In this document: positions 36,550 to 48,140 of the stretch, piece after piece
Position numbering within the stretch: position 1 is the first letter of the stretch
Layout: every line of letters starts with the position of its first letter
Source of the DNA: Atrina japonica
Lineage: Eukaryota; Mollusca; Bivalvia; Pterioida; Pinnidae
Assembly (NCBI GenBank): GCA_030159075.1
Contig: BROG01000642.1
Coordinates: 236,001-300,000, forward strand
Reading direction: 5' to 3'
Length of the DNA stretch: 64,000 nucleotides
The notes under the pieces: generated by a model
The model's input: only the letters and a program-made list of their open reading frames with translations
Databases searched by the model: none
What the model was told of the DNA's origin: nothing
Translations under genes and position numbers: made by a program

Positions 36550-37578
36550 CGTTGAAACTATTTGTATACCAAATGTCTTGAGAGACAACACTATATATCA
36601 ACCCTAAGTGTGGTCTTGTATGTCAACCCTAAATGTGGTCTTGTATGTCAACCCTAAGTGTGGTCTTGTATGTCAACCTTAAGTGTGATCTCATGTCAAG
36701 CCTGAGTGTGGTCTTGTATGTCAAACCTAAATGTGGTCTCATACATCAACCCTAAGTGTGGTCTTGTATGTCAGCCCTAAGTGTGGTCTTGTATGTCAAC
36801 CTTAAGTGTGATCTCATATGTCAAACCTAAGTGTGGTCTTGTATGTCAACCCTAAGTGTGGTCTCATATGTCAAACCTAAGTGTGGTCTTGTATGTCAAC
36901 CTTAAGTGTGATCTCATATGTCAAACCTAAGTGTAGTCTTGTATGTCAATCCTAAATGTGGTCTCATATGTCAACCCTAAGTGTGGTCTTGTATGTCAAC
37001 CCTAAGTGTGGTCTTGTATGTCAACCCTAAATGTGGTCTCGTATGTCAACCTTAAGTATGGTCTTGTATGTCAACCCTAAATGTGGTCTTGTATGTCAAC
37101 CCAAAATGTGGTCTCATATGTCAACCCAAAATGTGTCTCATATGTCAACCATAAGTGTGGTCTCATATGTCAACCATAAATGTGGTCTCATGTGTCAACC
37201 CTTAGTGTGTTCTTATATGTCAACCGTAAGTGTGGTCTCATGTCAAGTCTAAGTGTGGTCTCATGTCAACCCTGAATGTGGTGTCATGTCAACCCTAAGT
37301 GTGGTCTCATATGTTAATCATAAATATGGTCTCATATGTCAACCATAAATGTGGTCTCATGTGTCAACCTTTAGTGTGTTCTTATATGTCAAGCCTAAGT
37401 GTGGTCTCATGTCAACCCTAAATGTGGTCTCATATGTCAAGCCAAAGTGTGGTCTCGTACATCAACCCTAAGTGTGGTCTCGTATGCCAACCCTAAGTGT
37501 GGTCTCGTATGCCAACCCTAAGTGTGGTCTCGTATGTCAAGCCTCAGGATGTCGTCTTTGGCATTACAAGTTTCACTG
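36550..37578. mobile_element. MITE P8 containing a 1-kb minisatellite
   Basis: The right end 'acaagtttcactg' (37566-37578, then TA) is the standard family end. The left end 'cgttgaaactatttgtatac' (36550, after TA) is a diverged inverse of it. Nearly everything between is the 25-bp array. Confidence 0.5.
36592..37546 (+). repeat. 25-bp minisatellite, about 38 copies
   Basis: The unit 'tgtcaaccctaagtgtggtc' plus 'ttgta' or 'tcata' recurs for 955 bp. The ttgta and tcata forms alternate irregularly, and some units lack 2-3 bp. The 'tggtctc' core resembles the interior of P-type MITEs. Confidence 0.95.
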
Positions 37579-37666
37579 TATTACAATGTATTTAGTAACA
37601 AGTATCATAATTGCAGAGTTGGTCCTCATACACATTTAAACGTGTAGATATGTCCATGGCTTCATA

Positions 37667-37815
37667 CAGTGGAACCTGTATTGGGAGACCACATTTTGGT
37701 GGCAGATCCGAGGATCTCTCAAGACAGGTGGTCTCTCAAAAGAGGGTTTATTTAAAGGATTATTTAACAAAGTGGTTATCATAAAGTGGTCTCAAAAGAC
37801 AGGTGGTCTTTCACG
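37667..37815. mobile_element. MITE P9 (left end intact)
   Basis: Starts 'cagtggaacctgtattggga' after TA and has 'caggtggtctctcaaaagag' and 'aaaagacaggtggtctttca'. No clear right end. Confidence 0.65.
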
Positions 37816-37960
37816 AGAATAGAAACACTTTTCAACACCACAAACCATTAGTAGTAGATTGGTCTAAAATAATAGAAAATAATATACCAATATACTCCAG
37901 TGTGAAATAGATCAACTTCTCATAGTTACGGAACCTTGTCTAACTTTTTTGTTTTTTTTT

Positions 37961-38220
37961 ATAACTGGTGTTTTACGCCACACTCGAACAATCGTTCAAT
38001 AAATGGTGATGGCCAGTTTTTAATAGTGGATGGTGGATGAGAGAACCCGGTTACATTGTAAGAGACTACCAGACTTCTGCTAGTAAAATAGAAAGCTTTC
38101 TCAGCTCAGCTTAGGTTCCAGCGGGGGTATCAGGTATTTGTAAAAGTATACTAGCAATTTTTCTGGGCAAGAACTATACCTGAGAAATGTTAGGTGTGGT
38201 ATAAAACACCATTTAAACAA
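37961..38220 (-). mobile_element. SINE-B copy 4 with an inverted extra 3' end
   Basis: 37961-38125 is a minus-strand SINE-B ('gtgttttacgccacactcga' at its 3' end, 'cttaggttccagcggg' toward the head). 38190-38219 is the same 3' end in plus orientation ('taggtgtggtataaaaca'), so the unit is bounded by inverted SINE tails. Confidence 0.75.
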
Positions 38221-38565
38221 TGAAACTTGATCAATTGTTGATATCAGACTTTTTTTTTTTTGGAAAGCTATTGTTAGCAGGCAGCTGTTACATTTTGATC
38301 GTTACAATACATTCATTATACAATGTAGATGTCATTCGAGTCAAAGATGTACAGGATATGGTCAAAAGTGAGCCACCAAAATGGCTGGCATCAAATGTCA
38401 TGAGCGGAGTAAATGGTACATGTGCTTAAGTCATCAACCCTTGAAAAACAATAAACTTTTCTATAAATCAATGACTTAGACCCGTCCAAATCTGTTTGTA
38501 GGAGTAAATGGATTAACAGGGCTTGATTTTTTTTTTATCTCTGTGCATTAATGACATACAAATTA

Positions 38566-38744
38566 CAGTAAAACCTGCTATAGCGGCCACCTGTATATAA
38601 GGATTACCTGTTTATAAAGGCCAGTTTTTTCAAGTCCCTTGACTGCATACTTCAACTAAATTGAACCTGTGTATAAGGGTCACCTGCACATAAAGGTCAA
38701 TATTTTCTAGTCCCTTGGGTGGCCCCTATATACAGGTTTCACTG
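38566..38744. mobile_element. MITE P10 (179 bp, TA flanks)
   Basis: 'cagtaaaacctgctatagcg' at the left, 'tatacaggtttcactg' at the right, TA on both sides. It is about 85% identical by eye to P11, 800 bp away. Confidence 0.92.
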
Positions 38745-38851
38745 TATTACAATTTTTTGTTGTAAGTTGATAATAAAATATTAGTCTGCAAATCATCATA
38801 GGAAAGAGAATGTGTCAATCATTGCCATCAAAAATATTTAACGAATCAATG

Positions 38852-38975
38852 CTTGTCAGAGTGCATTTATTGTCAATATGGATGTCTTTGGGTGACAGGT
38901 AAATAGAATAGTGCCATGAATATTTATCTGTCACCCAAACGGCATCCATATTGACAATAAATGCACTCTTACAAG
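38852..38975. repeat. Long near-perfect hairpin (about 50-bp stem, 15-nt loop)
   Basis: Arms 38858-38905 and 38921-38969 pair over 'agtgcatttattgtcaatat' and 'gggtgacag.taaata', with two mismatches and one 1-base bulge. Pairing extends five more bases after one mismatch. It has no terminal TA and no second copy in the window. Confidence 0.9.
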
Positions 38976-39369
38976 AGTTCATTCCTTATAATTACATATC
39001 ATAGTTTTCAAATTGAATAAATAAATAATGGAATCGAATATCCCGCCTTATACATGATCGATCTCATTATAATGGAACAGCGAAGTTCAAGGTAGAACAG
39101 TAAAGTATAGAGTTTTTTAATGAAATATATCTTGGTGTGATGTCATGTTATAAATGAAGCTACTTCATTGTGTGACGTCATATAAAGAACTTCATTTATA
39201 GACAATATGAATGCCATCTAGTTTATTAAGTTAATTAATGTAAATATTATAAACACAATACCAAAGTGATAGATTTGCAAAAAAAAATAAAAAAGGCTGA
39301 AATAAATACTCAAGACAATCATTTCTGTCAATAATACTTGATCACTTGAGCTCAAATTTAAAATAGATA

Positions 39370-39547
39370 CAGTAAAACCTGCTATAGTGGTCACCTCTAT
39401 ATAAGGATCACCTGTCTATAAAGGCCAGTTTTGAAAAGTACCAGACTGCATACTTCAGCTAAATTAAACCTGTGTATAAGGGTCACCTGCACATAAAAGC
39501 CAATATTTTCTGGTCCCTTGGGTGGCCACTATATACAGGTTTTACTG
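39370..39547. mobile_element. MITE P11 (178 bp, TA flanks)
   Basis: 'cagtaaaacctgctatagtg' at the left and 'tatacaggttttactg' at the right, both bordered by TA. Close sister of P10. Confidence 0.92.
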
Positions 39548-39834
39548 TATAGGCTTCTGAAACAAAAAATGGTACATTTCTGTCATACAAGGTAAAATAT
39601 AATCTAAAATGTTTTCCTCTGTCTTAAAAGTAACCATTGTAAGAAGATGACTACCTTGGCTTTTGAAGAGTTTAGTAATTAAATGGTTTAGATGACTCAT
39701 TTTTGGCCATATACTGTAAATTGAAAATGCTGCTCTGTTTTTATACATTTTGTAGATCACAGATGGTCACACCTGTTAGTTTAGCATCAACATCTCTATA
39801 TAGTAGGCTAATAGTTCATTACAAAATATAAATA

Positions 39835-39986
39835 CAGTGAAACTTGTATAAAAGGACCTCCTTAGGAAGGTGATCTTTATATAGAGGTTGATTTGTACAC
39901 AAATGGTACTATTGGGGACAGCAAAAAATGGTCTTTGTGACCAGGTGGTCTTTATACACAGGTGGTTGCTAAAGCAGGTTTTACTG
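39835..39986. mobile_element. MITE P12 (152 bp, TA flanks)
   Basis: 'cagtgaaacttgtata' at the left, 'aaagcaggttttactg' at the right, TA flanks. In reverse orientation it aligns with P6, P13 and P15. Confidence 0.9.
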
Positions 39987-40007
39987 TAAAAGAATAGCTA
40001 TATTTTT

Positions 40008-40500
40008 TACCAAGATAAAGTGGCACACTCAGGTTACATGTATACACAACTAAAACAACTTTCCAAAAACAGGTGTTTGGGTAAAACATTTTACCAATTT
40101 GTCTTGGTATATCCATAGATACATGTACTATAGTAGAACTGCAATTTAAGAAGCTACTACCATACAAAGTGAACCAACCACACCTTAATTTAAAAAAGAA
40201 TGTATAGGTCTACCAAGGTAAAGTAGCACATCCGGTTTCTATCAAACCAAAACAATTTTCCAAAAATGGAGAGTTAAAAATTTTGCAAATTTTGCAAATT
40301 TATCTTGGTTAAAACCTTAGATGCAATTAATGGTGGAACCTCAATTTGGGAAGATGTTATCATATAAGGGTGAAATGCCCACACCTGAAATAAGAATATA
40401 CATGTACAGGTCTACCAAGATGAAGTGGTGTAGTAGAACCTCAACTTTACAAAGTGAACCACCACCTACACCCAAAACGAATCCATGCAGTATTATTGTA
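40008..40500 (+). repeat. ~202-bp tandem repeat, 2.4 copies
   Basis: Units start at 40008, 40211 and 40413 with 'taccaagataaagtggc'-like text and include 'acaacttttccaaaaa'-like and 'tagaacctcaa' motifs. The 73-residue frame at 40321-40542 lies within and is not supported as a gene. Confidence 0.85.
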
Positions 40501-40591
40501 TCTCTTGATATAGTTGTGCCTGTCACCCCTGTTACAATTTGATTTTAGACTCATAGATGATGCACTTGTAAACATTTGCTGCTTTATAAGC

Positions 40592-40806
40592 TTAACTCAT
40601 CACCCCCATGGTCACATTTAGACTTGCCCAAATCAGTAAATAGTACAGTCTATTGTCATAATTCAGGGGTGAACAGGTCAATATTGAACATAAAATCATT
40701 TTGAAATTTGGAGTCTAAATTATACACTCCTAAATTTTGACAGTGGACTTGTCCACTGTTTGAAATGGATGAGTTCAAATGTGGCTACAGGGGGTCAATA
40801 AGTTGA
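40592..40806. mobile_element. MITE R1
   Basis: Left 'ttaactcatcacccccatgg' plus 'tcacatttagacttg' is inverse to right 'caaatgtggctacagggggt'. A perfect internal palindrome 'acagtggacttgtccactgt' lies at 40740-40759. Confidence 0.7.
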
Positions 40807-41606
40807 TAGAACTGTATGTGTATGTACATATAACATTTGTACAACAGTGGAACCATGTTTTGGGAAATCTACTACTTTACAGGTTCAGAACCCCTCACAC
40901 CTTCGATACGAATGTACATGTACTTGTCTGGTTATTAGATATGTCCAGTAATGAGACTCACACAATAAGTGAAGTGTGTGTCTATTTCATTTCTGTAAGA
41001 ATTAGTTATCTGCTACAAACCATTTGCAAGTTTGAATTGTCTAGTTCTTTATTGTTGATTTACATAATTGTAATTGAAATCACACTTTCTCGGAAAATAA
41101 AACTTATCTTTCCCTGACAGGCTGACACCGATGGACACATTTATTTTAAATGGTGACCAGTATGATATGCATTGCACATTGCAATGTGAGCAGTTTTGAA
41201 TCTCTCACAAGTTTTATGACACAGTCCCTTTGGTGGATTTCACTTCTTCTATTATTTTTGATAGGATTATAATATGATCAGATCAAGATTATGTTGCCAT
41301 GGTAAATTTGCAATGTTTCTTTATTTAGATGATCTTGAGTATCAGTGAACTAGGGGCAACAAGAGCCACTAAACATTGACTCTATATCACTGCCCTTGGA
41401 ATTCTACATATTAAAAATTAATTGTTTAATTTATCCCCATCAAGGCTGTTAGGAGTGTGCAGGTCTGAAAGCATAATACTTTCAAAATTTGATTTTCATT
41501 TAGATATATCAAGCAGACAAAATTCCAAATTAGAAGTCTTAAAGTGAATTAATCTGTTGACAAAGCTGCTTCAAAAATATGTGACTAAGAGCAATTTTAG
41601 ATCATG

Positions 41607-41871
41607 TTTGTTTGTTTGTTTGTTTATTGTTGTTTAACATCCCATTCAAGAATCTTTCACTCATATGGAGATGTTACCAATTGCCGGTGAAGGGCTTCAA
41701 ATTTTGGCATGTGCTTGGCACTTACGGCCATTGAGCAGTGAGGGTTCTTTAACATGCCGACACCTACTGTGACACGGGACCTCGGTTTTTACTGTCTCAT
41801 CAGAAGGCTGGACTCGAACTCACAACCTCTTGATCAAGAGTCGAGTGCACTACCAACTGACCTGGGTCGGC
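41607..41871 (-). mobile_element. SINE-A copy 2
   Basis: Reverse complement of the family: (TTTG)n tail at the left, then 'ttgttgtttaacatccca', 'catatggagatgttacc' and a B-box-like 'ggactcgaactcac'. Flanks 'ttttagatcatg' and 'tcttagattatg' form a probable 12-bp target duplication with two changes. Confidence 0.92.
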
Positions 41872-41896
41872 TCTTAGATTATGTAGATGGTTGAAT

Positions 41897-42006
41897 TGGA
41901 CCACTCTTAATCAATGTTTTTTGTTGTTTTTTATTTGGACCACTCTTAATCAATTGTTTTTTGCTTTTTTTTTACCACTCTTAATCAATGTTTTTTGTTG
42001 TTTTTT
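41897..42006 (+). repeat. ~45-bp tandem repeat, 3 copies
   Basis: 'accactcttaatcaatgttt' followed by T-rich sequence occurs three times. Confidence 0.88.
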
Positions 42007-42398
42007 TTGGGGGGGGTTGCTTATAACTTATTGTTCTTATTTAATAATGTGGGGAAAAATGTATGTATCAAGGATATTATAGCTCAAAGTGAGAGTTTTA
42101 TTTATAGTCATTTGTTGTGTTTTAAGAGATTGTGCCCCCCCTCCCCACTATTAAAGATTGGAGGGCAGATTGGTTTTGTTCCTACATTTGTTTGTTCATC
42201 CAATTAGTGCATTTGCAAAATTTTGGTTTCCATCAAATGATTTGGTTTTTTTCCTCAAATCTGAAAAAAATTTGGTCTGATACTTTGTTTTAATGAGATG
42301 GTGTTCAAATGACTTTGATTTAGGCCAACATTTGGTAGTTCTTTTCAGAGTTATGGGACTTGACAGTCCTCATAAATGACCATTAGCTCTCAGAGCTA

Positions 42399-42521
42399 TA
42401 GTCTATTATCGAAAGTAAGATCATCAAAACAGAAATTTATAGTCTAGCATCGAAAGTGGAATCATCCAAACAGGAATTTATGTAGACTATCATCCGAACT
42501 GGAATAATCCAAACTGGAATT
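42399..42521 (+). repeat. ~41-bp tandem repeat, 3 copies
   Basis: 'tagtctattatcgaaagtaa' plus 'gatcatcaaaacagaaattt' recurs three times, each copy diverging further to the right. Confidence 0.85.
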
Positions 42522-42547
42522 TTTGGACCAGAGGAAAGGCAGTTGTA

Positions 42548-43110
42548 GTAGAATCCATATAACCAGGCGGGTGGAGTCTTGTGAACACTTTCTTGACCTG
42601 GACGAGTTTAAATTTTAGGTTTTATTTATTTTATTTATTTATTGTTGTTTAACGTCCCACTCAAGAATATTTCACTCATATGGAGACGTCACCAAATGCC
42701 GGTGAAGGGCTTCAAATTTTGGCCTATGCTCGGCACTTACGTCCATTGAGCAGTGAGGGTTCTTTAACGTGCCGACACCTACTGTGACATGGGACCACGG
42801 TTTTTACTGTCTCATCCGACAGACAGGAAACCAACCTGCCGCCGGCTGGACTCGAACTCACGACCTCACGATCAAGAGTCGAGCGCGCTACTGACTGAGC
42901 CAGGCTAAATTTTAGGTAATGAAGTATAACATTAAAATAACACTGACTAGAGTAATCATTCCTACTTGTCACCATAAGACAGTATCCAGTGAGGAATGAA
43001 GTGCTTTCCCTGTGCAGCTTGCCATAACCAAAAAAGTGAGTAGAATCATCCGTATGGTAATCTAAAGGTTACTCCACCCTGCTATCTTATGTGAATCGGA
43101 CAATATGTAC
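42548..43110 (+). repeat. Dispersed repeat D, copy 3, interrupted by SINE-A3
   Basis: The left half (42548-42620) ends 'gacgagtttaaattttaggt' and the right half resumes 'taaattttaggtaatgaag' at 42906. The right half contains 'acactgactagagtaatc' and 'gccataaccaaaaaagtgag'. This is the most complete copy. Confidence 0.88.
42621..42905 (-). mobile_element. SINE-A copy 3, complete, with perfect 12-bp target duplication
   Basis: On the minus strand it reads head 'gcctggctcagtcagtag', B box 'gagttcgagtcca', body 'gatgagacagtaaaaa', 'gtcggcacgttaaagaaccc', 'cttcaccggcatttggtgac' and end 'gtgggacgttaaacaacaat' with an (AAAT)n tail. The duplication 'taaattttaggt' lies at 42609-42620 and 42906-42917. 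Confidence 0.96.
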
Positions 43111-44107
43111 AAATGTACTGTAATACTCAGTGATTTGTTTTTTCTAAACAAGTATTACATGTGATATTGAGATGACTGCAAACACTCTGCTTTGTCTATT
43201 GATAAATGAAGGTTACGGTAAGGAATTATGTAATATTGCTGTGGGCAAAAAATTCAATTGAAAATTAATTAGTTGTTTCTTCTGATTAGAGACAATGTAT
43301 TGATTATGATTTTATACCGATTACCAGTTACATGTACTAGTCCTGACTGGCTTAGACTAGTTTATTAAGTTTTCTCATTGATTTAGAGCTCCCTGTTTGG
43401 GTTTTTTGTCTTCATATTGGGAGACATTGTTCCAATGAATTGAATTTCTACATGTAGTTTAAACTTAAATATAACTAGTTTTACATATCATACAGAGTGT
43501 CTGAACAGCTGTATCAGTACAAAATGGCAAAAAATCTATGTAAACACAACAAAACATTCCCTGGGGGATAAGGTTTATTTCTGGATGTGGTTAGACAGAT
43601 TGGATGCATTTATTGCATTACACAATGATATTACTGATTACTGGAAAAGCTGGTCATTTTTATATCAAAATTAAGGTATATGTACATAGGGGATTCAAAT
43701 TCAGGACTGGCGGGTGGGGGGGGGGGGCAATATATCAGTGGTGTGCTGCTCCTGGCTTTAATTTATTGCTATTATATTTTGAACCCAAGTTAAATATATT
43801 ATAGATCAAAGTGTGTTACACCAGTAGTAACTTTTCCTTTGACAGTTAGTGCTCAGCTCAGCAGAAGAAGTGAATGTTACTTAATGAAACGCGGACTCGG
43901 ACATATTACCTCCACATCATGGATTCGTGGTCAGAATTAAACTAGAAATCTCATCACATTGACATACATGTATCATAGCACAAGTCAAAATTTGAGATAC
44001 TTTTTATACATGTACATTTTGTACAGGCTGCAAAGTCTCCATATACCAGTATTTATAAGTGAAAAATTCTTATTTGGATGTAAATACACAAAAATGAAAA
44101 TCAATTG
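43111..44107. other. No gene recognised
   Basis: An acceptor-like 'ctttgacag' near 43845 is followed by about 30 codons that stay open in MED15 phase, but the text is unlike MED15 and no donor ends it before the stop. A G-run lies at 43717-43727. Confidence 0.45.
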
Positions 44108-44200
44108 CTGAACCCTTTCATCCCTAAGAAACAGTATGGTATGCTCTTTTCTTTTGTTGTGGACAAGTCCATTATGGACTAAAGGGTTGAAAGGGCTAAG
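44108..44200. repeat. Short inverted-repeat element R4
   Basis: 'ctgaaccctttcatcccta' at the left is a near inverse of 'aaagggttgaaagggctaag' at the right. Related in layout to R1-R3 but diverged. Confidence 0.55.
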
Positions 44201-44291
44201 TGAAAAAAGGGAATGAAACTTCTTGTAATGAGATGTTACATTATTTTGATGTCTTCAGTATACAAAAAATCACACAATGTGACAATTAGGC

Positions 44292-44488
44292 GGTGTTGTT
44301 ATCCAGAGTTACCACCCCTTGTAGCAGGTATCAATTGTGATGTCATTTGTTTGTGCGTAAAATGAGACAAGTTATCAATTGTGACGTCATGTTTGTGTGA
44401 ATATGACATTGTTTTGTCACGTAAAGACATGAAGTCACAATTGATACCAGCTGAATGGGAGATAACTCTGACTAACGAAACGACAGAA
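44292..44488. mobile_element. MITE Q1 with CRE-like motifs
   Basis: Ends 'gttatccagagttaccaccc' and 'gggagataactctgactaac' are imperfect inverses. Inside, 'tatcaattgtgatgtcat' occurs three times (two direct, one inverted), one as 'gtgacgtcat' containing the full palindrome TGACGTCA at 44382-44389. Copies: Q2 and Q3. Confidence 0.8.
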
Positions 44489-44546
44489 TACATTTACATG
44501 TAGTTATACATGCAGTGAATCTGATACATGTACCAATAGGTAGGTA

Positions 44547-44985
44547 CAGGGTTTTCCTAGGGCCACATATTAGCGAGTCCCTTTGACTGACAGAATAAAA
44601 GTTTGTGTGACCCTTTTAGCTAAATTTGTGAGTCCAGTCGAGTAGAAAGGACTTGATATATTCCAATAATATGCTAATTTCAAATTAGATATAACAGATT
44701 ATTCAAATATAGATAGTTTTCTCTCAGTCACCATGTGACTGTAAGTAGCTAACATGAAATAAACAAGTTAGAAAATATTCCTATACAACTCATCATTCAT
44801 ACTTGAAATTCATGAAAACAATGGCATCCATGTGCACTTTCTGTCACGAGATTCAAAATCAGTTCAAAGATGCAGTCCTAATTCATCCTTAGCGAATCTG
44901 TTTTATTTCTTTTGTGCTTCCTGGAAATAATTTATATGCCAGAGACACAGAAATCATGCATAAGGGAAAACCCTGAATTACATGT
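44547..44985. mobile_element. Possible TIR element, CAGGGTTTTCC ends
   Basis: 'cagggttttcctaggg' at the left and 'aagggaaaaccctg' at the right are inverse over about 12 bp. No target duplication was recognised, so the call is tentative. Confidence 0.5.
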
Positions 44986-45534
44986 ATGTAGAAAGTTTTC
45001 CCTATGATGTCATTGTCCGTGCTGAGTTTTAAGGACAGAACTATAAGTTCTCTTAATCTTGCCTCTCTAACTTTTAATCAACATCTAATGGTCAAATAGA
45101 GGGATCGTATCAAAATGCATTTTGTACATTATCAATATGGATTTTGATTTTATACATGTATAAATGTACCAGATATTTGCAGATTTCATAATCTGATTTC
45201 TTTTAAAATAAATGTTTTCAAATTCAGTTCTTAATGCATAGACAAAAAATGTATAGCATCATGAAATTAATAACTCCTTTTTGTAATTTTCAAATCCTTC
45301 TTGAGGTTACCATGGCAACAAAAACTGAAATGAAATGAATTTGTATTAGATTGAATTATTACAGTAAACAGGTTTATTTTTCTCACAATTCCTACGTCAT
45401 TGCAGTTATATAAAAGTGAATATCATATTTTATTCAAATATGGATTTTTATTAGTCCATTTTCGTCCAGACAGTATGTATTGAAACTTAGAATTTCAGTA
45501 TAGTCTAAATCATAGTCAGCTCATTCAGGGGTTG

Positions 45535-45655
45535 GTTTCCCGATACATTGTATCAGGCTGGTTCTGTCCTCCGCCATTAAAAACTGGCCACCACCATATG
45601 ACTGAAAAATTGTCGAGTGTGGCGTAATATACTGTGGTATTCAAAATTTTAAAAA
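45535..45655 (+). mobile_element. SINE-B copy 5 (3' part)
   Basis: 'cctccgccattaaaaactgg' then 'ccaccaccatatgactg' and 'attgtcgagtgtggcgta' are the family's 3' module. Confidence 0.85.
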
Positions 45656-46371
45656 ATCACTAACCAAGGGTTGGAGCTGATTAAATAAAAACTGTTGATG
45701 CATACCTGTAGACCTGTTAACTTTAACACAGCAGTGTTCTAGTGTATTAGAGTAGTTCATCCATGCCAGTTGCAAATGAAATAAGTCCATTCTGTTCAAA
45801 GTATTGATGATTATTTATTTCGTATGGAAGGGTACCTGTGATGGCATGACAACCATTTTGTTTTATTTGCAGAAACAATGAAAGAACGGGGGCATTTATT
45901 CTGTCTGTTCAAAGTCTTTTGAAAGGTGTATTTTCCATGTATTTGGGATATCAGTGTATAGAACAATGTATGTATCAGGAGGAGGGGAGAAGACTAAAGA
46001 CATTGAAAGTTATTTCCCTTCATAGTGCTTTTGTCAGGAGGAAATAATGATTGTTCACACGCCCATTTTATTTCTATTGTAAGGCTAACACAGATTCCGG
46101 TAAAAAAAAAGGAAGAAAAATATTTTGATTTTAAAGCTGATATAATCAAACAAGCTAGACAGTCTGATTAAAGGATATATGATATACACTGTTTTCCATT
46201 GATATAAGTACAGATGTTTTTATTTCACTAATTGGTTGCTTTACAAATGTACTTTTAAATTCATGATTTTTAAATTGGACTGGATTACTTGATATTTTTC
46301 ACAGAATAAAATTGTTGTTTTCATTTCATTTTATTATTGTTGTTTTCCATCTGCCAATAATTTGACATTTA

Positions 46372-46372
<1 letters not shown>

Positions 46373-46447
<75 letters not shown>
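46373..46447 (+). repeat. (GA)n microsatellite
   Basis: Uninterrupted GA run. Confidence 0.97.
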
Positions 46448-46450
<3 letters not shown>

Positions 46451-47096
46451 TTGTCTGTATAACATACATTACCACATTCATTTTTTATCCCAAATATCAG
46501 CCAAGCTGCAGCTGTTTGTTTTTTTCTATAGATCTATTTTAGTTGACAGCAGTATTGTCAATTTCAAAGTGTTCTAATTAAGTGAACAGTTTCCATTGCA
46601 AAATTGTTGCTAGCTCAGGTTCTCTGTACAGCATAAAAAAGAGATAAAAATAAATAAAAGAGAGAGAAACTATGCTAGCAGCAAGCATACATATACATTG
46701 TAAATTTCCATACAGCACATGTTTGATTTTCCAATAATTTGTCAATGTTTCAATACATTTACATGTAGATTACACATATTTGTTAAGTGCTATTTATTTG
46801 CTGTGTTTTTTCTTTTTCTTTTATGTTGACTAAATTATGAAGCTGTATAAATTGACATTGTCTGTTTGCAATTTGGTTTAACTGTTGGAACTCAGGGGTT
46901 CAAAATTCCATAGTCCGAAGTCCGGGACCTGGTTAAATCGGGTTCGGACTTGGCATTTAGAAATACCTGAAGTCCAAGGGACTTGCTTCATCTGTACTTA
47001 TTTAATTGTACTGTATTACTTATCAACAAAATTCAGCATGGACTTTGAAATTTCTCAATTGGAGTAATTCTGTTGTGAGAAAAGAAAATGACCTGG

Positions 47097-48134
47097 TTAA
47101 AGCGATATAAGCTGTCACAATGATTATTTTTGTCCCATGACATTTAATCGAGAATATGATAAAATGTGTGATCAAATAAATTATCAAACACTTGAAACGT
47201 TGTAAGATATCTTCTTTTTGAAGTTATTTCTTTTATTAGAATTTAAGTTTTCCCGTACCTTAAAAAATCCAGCTGTATTTCTGTTTGCATTGACCTTTCA
47301 GATAAACTCTTTCGCCATATCAAATTTACTTCGTAATTCGGTCAGGGCCTGAGGGAGATCTCGGTCCTTTATGTGCTCCGGCTATGTTAAAGTCAGCCCA
47401 TTTTTATGTGTTTTATATTTACTTTTAAAATACAGGACTTGATTTTTATTGAAAAGTGCATATATGCTTTTCAACACTATTTTAAATACCTGAAGTAAAT
47501 TGGATGAATATATGAATAAATATATGAGGTCACTAAAAGAAATTTTTTCGAACTTTATTGTTACTCTAAATGCTGACATTGACAAAATCAAAACAATACA
47601 ACTGTAAAAAGGATGCGTACCTCATGTTTTACAATCGTGCCACCATGTCGGTTGGAGTTGCGCAGTTCATAATCATATGTGTCAAGAATGATAAAGCCAA
47701 GAATGCGATAGGACGAGTTAAAAATGGGTCGAGATCACCTGATATACCTTGCACGTGGACAATTTCGGAAAGGAAGGTTTTGAAACCACGAAAAAGACCA
47801 ACTTTGCCTGATTTAGGTAGGAAATGATAATGTATGAAAACAAATGCAAAGGGTAATAAGAATAGACTGTATATTAACTGCAAATAGCACATGGTTAATG
47901 GACACTCGGTAATCTTCATAAAAATTTACCAAAAGTTAATTTGCAATGCTCAAAGTAATGGCGGACAAACAATAACTGATATTATCGGTTACGTTTGGCA
48001 AGATTGTTGCAATTATACACATGCATTATTTATTCTAACCACCAGATGGTCTCTTTAGGATATATATGAGATAAAATATTACATAAAATAGGCATGTAAA
48101 AATTTTCCACTTACGACAGCTCATATTGCTTTAA
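47097..48134. mobile_element. TTAA-flanked TIR element, copy 2 (1,038 bp)
   Basis: Left 'ttaaagcgatataagctgtc' and right 'gacagctcatattgctttaa' match copy 1. Frames at 47570-47827 (+) and 47629-47919 (-) overlap each other and carry no transposase motif. Confidence 0.78.
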
Positions 48135-48140
48135 CTCGGA

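Noticed and set aside
43845..43950. Possible MED15 exon after an acceptor-like 'ctttgacag'
   Set aside because: It stays open for about 30 codons in the right phase, but the peptide is unlike MED15 and a stop comes before any donor.
47570..47919. Opposed 85- and 96-codon frames in the TTAA element, considered as transposase remnants
   Set aside because: No DDE-type motif or zinc-finger pattern is visible, and the two frames overlap on opposite strands.
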